Below are positions 20,873-33,339 of a stretch of 64,000 nt of DNA, piece after piece; the first letter of the stretch is position 1, and each line of letters opens with the position of its first letter. Position numbers and translations under genes: made by a program. This stretch comes from Nemertoderma westbladi (Eukaryota > Xenacoelomorpha > Nemertodermatida > Nemertodermatidae): contig JAUCBJ010008555.1 in NCBI GenBank assembly GCA_032718475.1, positions 1 to 64,000 on the forward strand, in the 5' to 3' direction. The notes below the pieces were generated by a model, which worked only from the letters and a program-made list of their open reading frames with translations, did no database searches and was not told where the DNA came from.

Positions 20873-22411
20873 TTGACCGCACCTGGCGCCGTGTATAGCT
20901 TCATGAGTGTTCCACTCCGTCCCTACTTAGCTATATACACGATCTTTGAAAACACCGCACTTGCCGGTTGGCTAGCCGATGTGTGCAGTCGTACTATACG
21001 CGCCCATCCATTAATACTTGGGACCAAACTCGCTAAGCTAGATGAACATAATAAATTCATCCGTTTCAAATGTTTCCGGCGATTTTTAACCCCATTCCGC
21101 AACGTGGATAGCCAATTTAAAGACCGCGCTTTGACCAAGCTCAGCCTAAGAAACTCAGCTGCAGAGAAGTTGGATAGCGCTGGATTCGCCATTTTCCAAG
21201 AGATTTGTATATCGAACTTGCACTCCTCTGTTATACAAAGACATCGAATCCCCACAGGTTATTCTGTCGTGGAAATTCAGACAATAGGTCCACCTGAAGA
21301 GACAGACACGCCCACCTCAGCTATGCACTTGGAAGACGAACCAATATGTCTAGAATCTGAGGAGATTCAGCCTATCGCGCCCCGGAACAGCGACAACGAT
21401 TACATCATAGAATGGTATCAAGGTCCACAGTGTCTCACTGCGTACGATTATCGACATGCCAACTATGTTTCTAGGCCACGTTGTCGGTTATGTGCATCGA
21501 GAGACCATGATACGCCCATGGACACCAACGTCCGCTGTTCCTATTTCCAAGAACAACCGACTATGGAAATTTATTGCGCATATTGCAGACTCAATAACTT
21601 GCATATTTTTGCGGTTTGCCCTCAATTTATGACTCAATGTCACCATTGTCAACTAAAGGGACACGCCAGTTTCGATTGCCCTTTTAATCGCGATTTGGAA
21701 AGCGTAGATGAAATGATCACACTACGTTACATCAGAGCTTGGGAAGCGAACGCTGATTTACATTGTGATTCGCGCCATCGCTATTATCCTGGACGCGCTT
21801 ACGAAGGAGTTTATGCGTTCCATCCTTATCTATTCGCTTCGGTCGAACAGAAATCACGCATATCGAGTTACGAGCTACTGAAGCGCGTCGGAGAATGTAT
21901 TTCAACCAAATTCGTACGCAAATTTCTCAGGAGTGTTAATCCTAGCGACCTTCATTCCTATAACTTAATCAATTATATCCGTCAGGATCCGGACTATGGA
22001 GACTTGTTTGTTAACTCACACCCCGAGTTACAGGAAGTATATCGACGGCCTTACGAATACCAAGCCCGCGAACGCGAGTTGGAAAGAACCATTAAACCCC
22101 GGAGGTTTCTAACTGCCTATGGTCCACCCACGGCCCTCGTTCAGACCACTCGTAAAGGACCCGTAAGAGCGGCTGTCTTAAAACGAGCTCTCAAAGCCGT
22201 TAGACCCCTCTCCCCCGACGTTGATGTCAATCAACCCGGTACTTCGACTGGCGGATACACCGACCATAATCCTACACCCTCTGATGCAATAATATTGCAC
22301 CCTTCACCCAGGAGTTATAGCCCTCCTTGTAAAGTGGCTCGCCCCAAAGAGAAAAAGACTCTGGCTAGCTTTAAAAAACTGCGTAAACGCCGTCCGCGCA
22401 AGAAAGACTAA
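20873..22411 (+). CDS. Element 3' ORF 2: triple zinc-knuckle protein with basic tail (copy A)
   Basis: 512-aa open frame, actually open from 20756. The listed start codon is TTG and the first ATG is a little downstream. Three Cys/His motifs: C204 (CRLCASRDH, CX2CX4HX9C), C235 (CAYCRLNNLHIFAVC, CX2CX5HX4C) and C256 (CHHCQLKGHASFDC, a canonical CX2CX4HX4C knuckle). The C-terminus is strongly basic (LRKRRPRKKD). Together these suggest a nucleic-acid-binding, nucleocapsid-like protein. It sits after integrase, where some BEL/Pao and gypsy elements carry env, yet it has no signal peptide or membrane helix. The damaged homologue in copy B (31892-32950) shows that it belongs to the element. It could derive from a Gag or a LINE ORF1; I cannot tell which. 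Confidence 0.7.
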   Translation: MTAPGAVYSFMSVPLRPYLAIYTIFENTALAGWLADVCSRTIRAHPLILGTKLAKLDEHNKFIRFKCFRRFLTPFRNVDSQFKDRALTKLSLRNSAAEKLDSAGFAIFQEICISNLHSSVIQRHRIPTGYSVVEIQTIGPPEETDTPTSAMHLEDEPICLESEEIQPIAPRNSDNDYIIEWYQGPQCLTAYDYRHANYVSRPRCRLCASRDHDTPMDTNVRCSYFQEQPTMEIYCAYCRLNNLHIFAVCPQFMTQCHHCQLKGHASFDCPFNRDLESVDEMITLRYIRAWEANADLHCDSRHRYYPGRAYEGVYAFHPYLFASVEQKSRISSYELLKRVGECISTKFVRKFLRSVNPSDLHSYNLINYIRQDPDYGDLFVNSHPELQEVYRRPYEYQARERELERTIKPRRFLTAYGPPTALVQTTRKGPVRAAVLKRALKAVRPLSPDVDVNQPGTSTGGYTDHNPTPSDAIILHPSPRSYSPPCKVARPKEKKTLASFKKLRKRRPRKKD

Positions 22412-22489
22412 CTGTTTAGAGTATTTACATATATTAGAAACTGTGATTTTTGTATATTTATAAACTTGAATCCCATTTTCTGGGAGCGG

Positions 22490-23673
22490 TGTAAAAGCTT
22501 TTGCGGATATACTCAGTTCCCCTCGCCCGCAAGGTACCGTTATAGGTGTTTTAACGGACATAAAAGTCATTCTTCTATATACGTGCTTTGGAGGACATGG
22601 TAAGGCAAAAAACCCGCAATGCACCAAATACCCTTGCACAGCTTAGCCTTGATGATTCAGATTACGACATCTAACAGCTGGTTGCTGACATGGAAATGGC
22701 CATTGGACACATGGTTCTTTGTTTAGCTTAACAGCCAATCAGAGCGATTTTTTCTGTCGATGTGGAGCTTTTTGGCAGATCATGCTAGGAGTGTTCAGTC
22801 TTACTGTTTTTTCTTGATACTGTTGTGTTGTTTCTATCTAGGCCAGGAACACCGGCTCTAGAGTCAACTCGTTTTCATACTTTAGAAGAAACATTAGTAG
22901 GCTTAAGATTATAGAGCGTATAACTGTTATCGGTCCATATCAGTTCAATTCATAACATATCATATCTTAACCTACCGTCTTAATGCTTTTTACTGTTGTC
23001 ATATTTTGTATCAGTTGGTTGAATATTATTTGGAGAACATTTATAAAGAACCCAAATTTCCCAATTTTCTTGATACACTACAGGTTAGAGAGACGGGTTA
23101 TATATAGCGATTGCGACTTATATTATTGTGGTTTGTAGTGAATTTAATGCTATTTGATAAGCACTACATGAGTCAGTTGCTGTTCTCTTTATATATGATA
23201 AAATTCATTGACGGTCGGCAAATTAGTGAGCAGTATTGTGTGTTACCGGTAGTGTGCCTGATTGTGACTGATAACTAAGCATTTCCTAAAGAATGCGCCT
23301 CATACGTGAATCATAAGCCTTACCGACTTGCCGTTGTGATTAGTATAAGTCATATCTCTGTTTACCTAGATAGAGCGCCACGTCCTAAAGGAACTGTTAA
23401 TATTTCCCGAAAGTGAATAATATTAGTCAGAAATTATTTATTAACGATCAATCGAATAATACAGTAAGCTTACACTGCAATAATAATCTAAGCCCTCAGA
23501 ATCCAGTCTCCCGGGTATATCCAGCGGGTGAATGGACGCGCACTAGGTTGGCTTCTGCTAATGTTGTGTTTATTGGTATTAAATATTTGTCAACTTCTAA
23601 AGTCTATTTATAAACCAAAAGACATATAAATTTTGGCAGGTTAAACTGCTAAAGGTCTTCAAAAGCGCGTACA
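22490..23673 (+). repeat. 3' LTR of copy A
   Basis: 1184 bp, TG...CA ends, nearly identical to 6127-7310. The preceding bases CATTTTCTGGGAGCGG (22474-22489) are the likely polypurine-type plus-strand primer and are shared with copy B. It is followed by the GGGTC target duplication. Confidence 0.93.
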
Positions 23674-23857
23674 GGGTCTAAGCCACGATTCTAAGTAAAA
23701 CACATTCCTTTTTATCATATGGCCATTTCGTCTATTAACACACGTCTTCAGTGATATAAATATATATTAAAAATTGTGTTAATACACGAACTGGCCATAT
23801 GATAAAAAGGAATGTGTTTTACTTAGACCCTTACAACACCAATATAACTCGATTTTA
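23674..23857. repeat. Right part of palindromic MITE interrupted by copy A
   Basis: After the duplicated GGGTC come inverted arms: GTAAAACACATTCCTTTTTA (from about 23696) and its inverse ending about 23822, then CTTAGACCCTTACAACACC and TATAACTCGATTTTA, the inverse of the left flank of copy A. A 13-bp CCACGATTCTAAG in the left arm has no partner. Together with 6095-6126 this reconstructs a ~220-bp palindromic element split by the retrotransposon. Confidence 0.85.
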
Positions 23858-24177
23858 AACTTTCTGCTGTTATATTTCACTTTGCAGTTAACCCCCTAAT
23901 TGTTTTTATGAACCATATGTTGTCACTAAAAACATGAAGGGCTGAATCTAACCAAAACAATAAACGAATTAGTATCTGTACAAGTTAGGCCTATAATAAA
24001 AGATATAAATATGCGCTATATTCTTCATAGGTCCTACCTACTGTATCAAATTTAAATAAAAATTTGACCGAAAAGTGAAAACCTGGTATTATTCTTCACA
24101 TTTGGCGTGAATAATTATTTATTGCTAATAATAAATTCAAAGGAACCTTACAAATACGTAATCTTCGTATGTGCTAG

Positions 24178-24966
24178 GCCTTACTTTGGTTAGGGGGATA
24201 TGATGACTAGGATTCATAGTAATGTAATAAAATGTCTTTCTGAAAATTTAATCTTGTAGTTGCCAAGGTAACAGGGTTCAAATTTCGCGCGCCTGTAATT
24301 CAAGACGACAAGGGATTCTGTTCTTTAGATTTGGTATACGAGTAAAGGAAATAAAAGTCTATCAAAATATTTTACATTTAAAATATTTTTTCAATCCCGT
24401 TTCCATGGTGACGGGAATTACGATAATTTCCCATTATGACCGCCAGATACTGTATAAGGGCTACTATTTACTACTTATATAATTTTCAACCTTTATTTCA
24501 AATAATTGCTAACAGAAATTTAATATTCTGGAATGTCAAAATCATGTTATCACAGGTCTGATTGGACAGTTTAGTTTATTGGCAAATATTGACTTTTAGA
24601 AATATGATTCACAATTGACGAATTATAAAATAAAATGTTGGCAATTTTAACTTATTATTTAAACTGACAAACCGAATAAAAATGGTGTTTTAGAGAATTG
24701 GTAGACAATTTTTCATTATACTTATTTCTATGGCAACGGGAATATAAACAAATTAAAACGTTAAATATTTTGATAGTATTTTATTTCCTTTAATCGCCTA
24801 CCAAATCTCAAGAAAATAATCCATTGTCGCCTTGAAATACAGGCGCGCAAAGTTTGAAATTTGCACCCTGTTACCTTGGCAACTACAAGATAAAAATTTC
24901 AGAAATACATTTTATTACATTTCTATGAATCCTAGACATCTTATCCACCTAACAAAAGTAGCATAA
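24178..24966. repeat. Foldback element, ~240-bp arms
   Basis: The left arm (about 24178-24420) contains GACTAGGATTCATAG, TTGCCAAGGTAACAGGGTTC and CCATGGTGACGGGAATT. The right arm (about 24700-24966) contains them inverted and diverged (CTATGGCAACGGGAAT, ACCCTGTTACCTTGGCAAC, CTATGAATCCTAGACATC). The ~280-bp centre is AT-rich and non-coding. It is a non-autonomous inverted-repeat element. Confidence 0.75.
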
Positions 24967-25221
24967 AAGAAGTTTCTGAAAGATTATGAAAATAATGTGC
25001 CATAAATAGGGAAAGATCGTCCTCCACTAATTTCAGTAATCCACTCGCTGCATGACCTGTTATTTAATACAAATTGTATTTAGTACACATTTAGCATAGC
25101 ATTTACATAGCATTTAGCATATTTTACAGTGTTTGATAGCCACCTGGCGTGAATGGTATCAGCTGATCATCAGATCAGGCAGTCAGGGTTATACAGTATT
25201 TAATTATTACGATACTGCTGT

Positions 25222-25474
25222 ACTGTCATCGCTGTACTGCTGTAATCGCCTCCGCTTTGCAGGACATTGCTTTCGCCGTGAGGACCAGCCACTGCATAAT
25301 CTTGTACTTTGGCAGCCTCATGGAGTGAATAAGCATGGTGGACAGCCCATGACTTTCTTGAGACGCATCTTAAAGGACACTGGCCTTAAAGATGCGGATG
25401 ATCTAGCAAATGTCATGGGTGATAGGGAGTTGTGGCGGTGCAATTTTGTTGACAAGCCGGCACAGCATTCTTAA
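25222..25474 (+). pseudogene. LINE reverse-transcriptase C-terminal fragment
   Basis: The last ~84 codons of the open frame 25133-25474 read NRLRFAGHCFRREDQPLHNL, then LVLWQPHG and a Cys/His-poor tail. This is the characteristic end of non-LTR retrotransposon polyproteins in invertebrates. No RT core lies upstream, so this is a 5'-truncated copy. The nucleotide segment 25340-25490 has a close relative at 46590-46745, and a related family member lies at 43172-43639. Confidence 0.8.
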
Positions 25475-25583
25475 AAATGCAGCTGCAATGCAGCATGCCG
25501 ATCCTAGTAGTAGTAGCTGTACTGTTTTATTTATTTCAATTGGCTATTACTGCAGTACTGTCTGACTGTACTGTATTTAGTAG

Positions 25584-26585
<1,002 letters not shown>

Positions 26586-28944
26586 GTAAGGTACTGGTGG
26601 CAGTTTCATTGCAATTTCAATAGGATTTAAATTTTATTTTATTTATGTTGTTCTGTTGGAATTTTGTCCGTTGATTATTATTATTTGGAATTAATTAATA
26701 CCTACCAGAATCGGAACTATTGTTCTTTAACTTTTGTTCGTTATTATAGGCTAGTTATTAATAACTACTAATTTGTTAGGCGAGATTAAGCGCTGGCAGG
26801 CTGGCGTTTCGTACCTGATCAGGTCATGTCTGCATGTAATCCTCTAAATCATAATCTAAATAATTTAGCAGAATTTTGGGACATTATCAATTGTCATTGC
26901 CAATCTGATATAGTTCAAATTTGATGAAATAATTTAGCATCCTACTTTTTGTATGGTGAGTCAGCGTTGTATTTACTGTTTCTGACTCTTTTACAAACCA
27001 AGGATGAGCTTGAAATATTTACTCACACCAGCCCGCCAGTAAGGTACCGGTAACGGTTTTTTTGGGGATTGTTGGCACCGATGGGAATACCAAAAATTTC
27101 AATACATCAGAATTCCATTAAAAAACAGCTAAGATATAGGCGTTCGGAGGTTGCTAATTAATATATGCAATTAGTTTTTCCATATATACCAAAACCGGAT
27201 GAAAATGTAATGAGAAAATAAGTATTAGTATTAATCTGTAATAGTAGCATAATTATATTATAATAAGTAACAAAATAAATGCTATACAAATATAATAATA
27301 TATAGGCCTACTAAAAACACAGGATTCATGGAACCATCTGACCATTAAGAGAATGTACCATATATTGGAGTTTCGATTTAATTATCGATGACTGCTGGAC
27401 TGGTTGTGGTCCACCGTCAGGGCGTCAACGAGGCGAGGGCCTGTGGTCTGCTACTTTACATAATCAACTGATCAAGCCACCACCTAAATGAGTAAATGCA
27501 AAAGCAACTACACCCACAAAAATCATCAAATGTATCGAGTTAATCAGCATTCAAGCATTATAATGTCCTGTTAACCGAGTCACCGAAACAAACGCTGGTC
27601 AATTATAATCTCGAACAGTCTTGACAGTCTCTCTATTTCCTCATCTTTCTCCTTTGCCGTTTCAGCCTTCGCATTCGTTTTTTCTTCCACTTATCCCTCA
27701 TATTTCAGTATTTTACAATTAAAATTAGCAGATTAGTGTACTGAGGACTGAGGTAGCCTACTGGCCTAGCAGCCGCAGCTGGTAGTCTGGACTTACGGCA
27801 ATCCAATAATCTGGTACGAGTACGGTCCCGGTACAGCATACAGTACAGTCGTCAGCACGTCAGGACCTATACCTTGGTTCTCGCTTCTCGGTACGTCAGT
27901 CAGTACGTGGGTTGTAGGCCTACCCTATCAGTCTATTCAGCTATTGTCAGATTGTACGGGAATTTCAAAACAGTGCAATGCAAAGTAAAGTAGGCCCTAC
28001 AGAAGTACGACTGTACGAGTACAGTACAGGCTCAACTCATAGCAGCATAGGCCTACAGTCATATGTCATAAAGCCTGTAAGCTGGCAGGCTGGGCTGGTA
28101 CAGTGGTAGGCCTATTGGACATTGACATTGGTATGTGGCGTGGCCTGAACCCTGCTATGATCAGAAGATGTACTAACTGTATACCAGTCAGCCAGTATGC
28201 TCATGCTGCTAACCCTAAATTAATAAAAACCCTGAAACTGTAGCCCAGGAACAAAACTAATTCAAAACTGTAGTATGCCTACGGCTGTACGGTACCGGTA
28301 AGCCTACAGTACCAAAACTTGAGCATCCAATTACCTGATTACCCCAGTTCAGCAATTTCAGTAATGCTGTAATGAGTACGGTTGATAGGCGGACTCGGAT
28401 AGGCCTTGCTGGAGGCCTAGTGCAGTAGTCCTAGTGTATTGTATTAGAGCAGTACACTCCAGCAGTCAGATAGAACTGTCAGACTGTAGAAGTTAGATGT
28501 AGTGTACATGGGGCAGTGGGGTACTGACAGTACTGCAGTAGGCTACTGCAGTACGCACACCGGTCCCGGTACATACTGACATACGGGGATCTAAATGTAG
28601 CTGCAGAATAATAACACGTCCGTGGTGGCGTCGCGCAGGACGCGAACTTTGTCACAGCTTTCGGCGTCCTTACTGTATATATAGTGTTGTGTAGTGCCGT
28701 ATATAGCATATAGTGCCGTATATTGTGACCTTTTACTGATTGTGCTGAAAATACATGCAGGCAGGTTCAACTTTCTGGTCTGATACAATGAACGGGATGG
28801 CGCTAGTATACCTTCAACGAAGGGCCGCTCACTGGATTGATTTATTTTACCCTTATTCCTTTTTTGTGTATTGATTTGCTCTATATTTCATTTAGTTCAA
28901 TACGGTATTTGATCATCGATTATATTTAACTGAAATATGGTACC
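26586..28944. other. Non-coding; no gene seen
   Basis: There is no supported gene. Positions 27730-28560 are unusually rich in CAGTAC/GTAC and TAGGCCTA words without a clear unit. Positions 28610-28740 hold short near-repeats of the type TAGTGCCGTATAT. Short open frames here look random. Confidence 0.4.
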
Positions 28945-28961
28945 GGGGGGGGGGGGGGGGG
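28945..28961. repeat. G17 homopolymer
   Basis: Seventeen consecutive G on the plus strand, followed by TGTGGCAACAC. A C22 tract at 30103-30124 faces it about 1.1 kb away. Confidence 0.95.
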
Positions 28962-29126
28962 TGTGGCAACACAGTATAACAAGCACATGACCGACTGACT
29001 AATTAATTATGTAAGGACTCAAGTCTGTTAATTGTGTTTTTTGTTAGGGGAAACGTATTGTAACTTGTCTTTAGTCTAATTATATTGATATCGCTACCAT
29101 AATCAATTTGTGACAACTCTCAATCG

Positions 29127-29481
29127 TGAGCCCGAAAAAACCACCGAACACGAAGGCGTTTCTGTTAGAACAGGTTTTTATAATGAACCTGTAACCCCAA
29201 ATCCTCCAGATTTGTGGAACGCCCTTCCTAATGTCTTCCGCGATTACGTATAGTCGATGTTGCTTCCAGAGAATCCACAGAGTCCTAGTAAACGGAATGT
29301 AGGGAAGAGTCTATCCGGACGACTCCTCCCACAGGGGAAGGGAGACTCTCGGGCTGCCGAGTGGAAAGCGGCTGCGGAAAGCAAGGAGAAGGAGTCGAGA
29401 GATCACACGTCCTGGCCAAAACCCGGAGCGAGGAAACAGCCCAAGTATAAAAGACCAGTCCCAGAGACTTGTACTCGTTGA
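29127..29481 (+). pseudogene. Orphan coding remnant, unrecognised, one in-frame stop
   Basis: The plus frame from about 29127 reads 41 protein-like codons (containing GFYNEPVTPNPPDLWNALPN) to TAG near 29248. It resumes without a shift into a 74-codon basic, Lys/Arg/Pro-rich frame from the ATG at 29257 to TGA at 29481. Codon composition is richer in G+C than the surroundings. No family is recognised. It may be a broken exon or a fragment of a mobile-element ORF. Confidence 0.4.
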
Positions 29482-30603
29482 AACTACGTTGGTCACAGTG
29501 TATACGGGCGTACTCGTAGGACGGAGCCCCTAAATGGACACGGAACATATTTAGTTTTATCTGGAGCTCAAAATTTATAAAATATTACAAGGGTTGAAAG
29601 AGATTAGTCGTAGTGCCATGGAATATAGGATTAGTTATTTAATACGTAATAAGTAATTTGTAATTATTAAGTAATATGTGCAATAAAATAGTAGGCCTAT
29701 AGTAAGTTAGTTTTAATTACAAAGTTTTTTATATTAAAAATTTCCTTTAAAATGAGCTCTGAATGAGTTTTTAACACTCGCTTATCACGAAAATAACATT
29801 CCCGGGAAAATTCGATTTAATTTGATAAAATATTGCGCTTCCTTTCTATAGCGAACAACTAAATTATTGTCAACTACAGCTAGTAGAATGCTAAGAGTTG
29901 GTAAAGGCGCTGAATCCAAAAATCACTTTAAAAATCTCTAACAATAAACACAAGTGGGACAAGTGTAAGTTTTCCTAAGTAAATATGCGCGTACCAAGCG
30001 TGCGCATTTGTAAACGTAACATATTGGGTAATTATTATCTAGGAAAGTTCTCAAATTGAATTATAAATATAATTTATTATTAATAATTCAATCACTGCCC
30101 CACCCCCCCCCCCCCCCCCCCCCCACACCCCCTGATTAGTCTGGATTCATAAAGAAAACTCTGATAGAAACAATGTCCATGGGTGGGCTAAACTCATTAT
30201 TTATGATAGAGTCACAGTAATGTCCTGAGTCATCTGAATGGCCAATATTAATTAAAGTTGTAATATTATGGGAAGGGTTCAGAAGTGGAAAATTGAGAAA
30301 GCGCGTCACCGGGGGTTGAACCAGCGCTAATTAATTAATATTAATTAATCAAATACTCATGCATTATTATTAAAATATGCGGGCCTACCGCGGTATGGGG
30401 GGACAACCACTACTTCATATAAGTTATCTCGAAAACGAAACGAGATGTGGAAAAACTGTTTGCAGATTTGTGATTCTCGTGAAATTCTGATTCGAATGGG
30501 ATGTTTTTTAAAATTGAATTTTTTTGCCCAAATTCCATCCAAAATCAAATTTTGTTGCTCAACAAAATATATTTTAGCAAGTTTTTATACTGAAAATGTA
30601 TTC
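29482..30603. other. Non-coding; C22 tract
   Basis: No gene is seen. Positions 30103-30124 are C22, preceded by CACTGCCCCA and followed by ACACCCCCTGATTAG. The last five bases, TATTC (30599-30603), are the target duplication of copy B. Confidence 0.5.
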
Positions 30604-31813
30604 TGTACGCGCTTTTGAAGACCTTTAGCAGTTTAACCTGCCAAAATTTATATGTCTTTTGGTTTATAAATATACTTTAGAAGATGACAAATATTTTATA
30701 CCAATAAACACAACATTAGCAGAAGCCAGCCTAGTGCGCGTCCATTCACCCGCTGGATATACCCGGGGGGCTGGATTCTGAGGGCTTAGATTATTATTGC
30801 AGTGAAGCCTACTGTATTATTCGATTGATCGTTAATAAATAATTCCTGACTAATATTATTCACTTTCGGGAAATATTAACAGTTCCTTTAGGACGTGGCG
30901 CTCTATCTAAGTAAACAGAGATATGACTTACACTAATCACAACGGTAAGTCGGTAAGGCTTATGATTCGCGTATGAGGCGCATTCTTTAGGAAATGCTTA
31001 GTTATCAGTCACAATCATGCACACTACCGGTAACACACAATACTGCTCACTAATTTGCCGACCGTCAATGAATTTTATCATATATAAAGAGAGCAGCAAC
31101 GGACCAATGTAGTGCTTATCAAATAGCATTAAATTCACTACAAACCACAATAATATAAGTCGCAATCGCTATATATAACCCGTCTCTCTAACCTGTAGTG
31201 TATCAAGAAAATTGGGAAATTTGGGTTCTTTATATATGTTCTCCAAATAATATTCAACCAAAACACAACAGTAAACAGCATTAAGACGGTAGGTTAAGAT
31301 ATGATATGACAAGATGTGACAAGATAACAGTTATACGCTCTATAATCTTAAGCCTACTAATGTTTCTTCTAAAGTATGAAAACGAATTGATTCTAGAGCC
31401 GGTGTTCCTGGCCTAGGAGGAATAACAACACAACAGTATCAAGAAAAAACAGCTACTGTCCCTAACACCGTTGCAGGTATCTTTTTACACAGAGAGGAAT
31501 AGCTCTCATTGGCAGAACACCAGATTCCACAAGTTCCACGAATATCTAAATGCCGAACTATCAGGAATTTTGCAACCCTTGGCCAACACACAAAATGAGT
31601 CACTCCGCTCAGTTGTCCTGGTTGCATACTCTGCTGCTATAGCTCTGGTTGGCCGATAGAACATAGCAAAAAGCCCCTCGTACAGCAAATCAGCCAATCA
31701 GCCGGTCGCTTTGCATCATTCGAGTTAGAGAGCTTTTTAGAGTATTCCAGCGCCTGGGGGGAAACTGGATTGCAAAGCAAAAGGGCCAGTTATATCCCAC
31801 AGAAGCTTTTACA
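30604..31813 (-). repeat. 3' LTR of copy B
   Basis: On the plus strand it reads TGTACGCGC...AAGCTTTTACA. The U5/R part (30604-31400) matches copy A closely. The U3 part (about 31440-31800) is different and matches the fragment at 670-752 instead. Confidence 0.92.
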
Positions 31814-31891
31814 CCGCTCCCAGAAAATGGGATTTGAGTCTATAAAATATACAAAATCACAGTTTCTAATATACGTAAATACTCTAAACAG

Positions 31892-32950
31892 TTAGTCTTT
31901 CTTGCGCGGACGGTGTTTACGCAGTTTCTTAAAGCTAGCCAGAGTCCTTTTCTCTTTGGGGCGAGCCACTTTACAAGGAGGGCTATAACTCCTGGGTGAA
32001 GGGTGCAATATGATTGCATCAGAGGGTATAGGATTATGGTCGGTGTATCCACCGGTCGAAGTGCCGGGTTGGTTGACATCAACGTCGGAGAAGAGGGGTC
32101 TAACGGCCTTTAGAGCGCGTTTTAGGATAGCCGCTCTTACGGGTCCTTTACGAGTGGTCTGAACGAGAGCCGTAGGTGGACCATAGGCAGTTAAAAACTT
32201 CCTGGGTTTAATGGTTCTTTCCAACTCGCGTTTGCGGGCTCGGTATTCGTAAGGCCGTCGATATACTTCCTGTAACTCGGGTGTTAGTTAACAAATAAGT
32301 CTCCATAGCCCGGATCTTGACGGATAAAATTGATTAAGTTATAGGAATGAATGTCGCTAGGATTAACACTCCTGAGAAATTTGCGTACGAATTTGGTTGA
32401 AATACATTCTCCGACGCGCTTCAGTAGTTCGTAACTCGATATGCGTGATTTCTGTTCGACAGAAGCGAATAGATAAGGATGGAATGCATAAACTCCTTCG
32501 TAAGCGCGTCCAGGATAATAGCGATGGCGCGAATCACAATGTAAATCAGTGTTCGCTTCCCAAGCTCTGATGTAACGTAGTGTGATCATTTCATCTACGC
32601 TTTCCAAATCGTGATTAAAAGGGCAATCGAAACTGGCGTATCCCTTTAGTTGACAATGGTGACATTGAGTCATAAATTGAGGGCAAACCGCAAAAATATG
32701 CAAGTTATTGAGTCTGCAATATGCGCAATAAATTTCCATCGCTGGTTGTTCGTGGAAATAGGAACAGCGGATGTTTGTGTCCATGGGCGTAACATGGTCT
32801 TTCGATGCGCATAACCGACAACGTTGCCGAGAAACATAGTTGGCATGGCGATAATTGTACACAGTGAGACACTGTGGACCTTGATACCATTCTAGGATGT
32901 AATCGTTGTCGCTGTTCCGGGCGCGATAGGCTGAATCTCCTCAGATTCTA
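31892..32950 (-). pseudogene. Zinc-knuckle 3' ORF 2, broken (copy B)
   Basis: Homologue of the 512-aa ORF of copy A from its acidic middle to its end. It survives as two open pieces, 32284-32862 (192 aa) and 31892-32224 (110 aa). A one-base loss near 32920 and a stop near 32284 interrupt it. The third knuckle has lost its His ligand (CHHCQLKGYASFDC, Tyr for His). The basic C-terminal tail is intact. The N-terminal ~150 codons are missing, removed with the ~1.6-kb deletion. Confidence 0.75.
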
Positions 32951-33339
32951 GGCATATTGGTTCGTCTTCCCAGTCTGTTACGAATAGAATTTTCGTGATC
33001 TATTCTCGGTTTATCGTTACGACTCCGCTGGGTATGATATTTAAATAGTACCATTTCCCTTTCGGTGTATACATCGTCCGTATCATGTAAATCGATAGGA
33101 TGGCCGGTAGTTAGGAAGTCCATATACGTACCATTACGATGCGTATAGCGAGCGGTTAATTTTCGATAGTCCAATTCACGCGTAAGTTGCTCTTGGGACA
33201 TCGGCGGTTCGATATAACGACCATCGTCCTCCGTAATGGTTGGATCGGCTTCACCGCGTATCAAGCTATCCACAAATGCTTGTAAAGGTAGAGTATATCG
33301 CTCCCTGATACCAAGATCATCTTCTATCAACTCCGTCAT
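32941..33339 (-). CDS. Element 3' ORF 1, unknown function (copy B)
   Basis: 132 aa from an ATG (MTELIEDDLGI). Its first ~118 residues match the 128-aa ORF of copy A. The last residues are junction-derived: the deletion joins the frame to the start of the zinc-knuckle remnant one base out of phase. This copy shows the likely genuine start codon, which is shifted out of frame in copy A. Function unknown. Confidence 0.6.
   Translation of the reverse strand: MTELIEDDLGIRERYTLPLQAFVDSLIRGEADPTITEDDGRYIEPPMSQEQLTRELDYRKLTARYTHRNGTYMDFLTTGHPIDLHDTDDVYTEREMVLFKYHTQRSRNDKPRIDHENSIRNRLGRRTNMPRI

Larger units (their letters stand above)
6127..23673 (+). mobile_element. BEL/Pao LTR retrotransposon, copy A (17.5 kb)
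   Basis: The element is bounded by 1184-bp direct repeats (6127-7310 and 22490-23673) that start TGTAAAAGC and end GCGTACA, with the 5-bp target duplication GGGTC at 6122-6126 and 23674-23678. Reading both LTRs I noticed only two differences, so the insertion is recent. Order: LTR, 2.2-kb leader, gag, protease, RT, RNase H, integrase, 1.6-kb non-coding block, 128-aa ORF, ambiguous block, zinc-knuckle ORF, LTR. The domain order, the DUF1759-type gag region and the D-D-E integrase followed by a DUF5641-like tail place it in BEL/Pao. At 17.5 kb it is far larger than typical members (about 5-10 kb). The gag-pol frame is broken twice. Confidence 0.93.

Noticed and set aside
19332-21340. Copy A's extra 1.6 kb as a spliceable intron absent from copy B
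   Set aside because: The junction in copy B is out of frame and copy A lacks clean GT...AG boundaries there; a deletion in B explains it better.
20873-22411. Calling the 3' ORF an env glycoprotein
   Set aside because: No signal peptide, no transmembrane helix, and three CX2C...H...C motifs with a basic tail indicate nucleic-acid binding instead.
28591-28788. Short minus-strand ORFs near GC-rich GGCGTCGCGCAGGACGCG
   Set aside because: Under 80 codons, no homologous features, and frames broken outside the short stretch.
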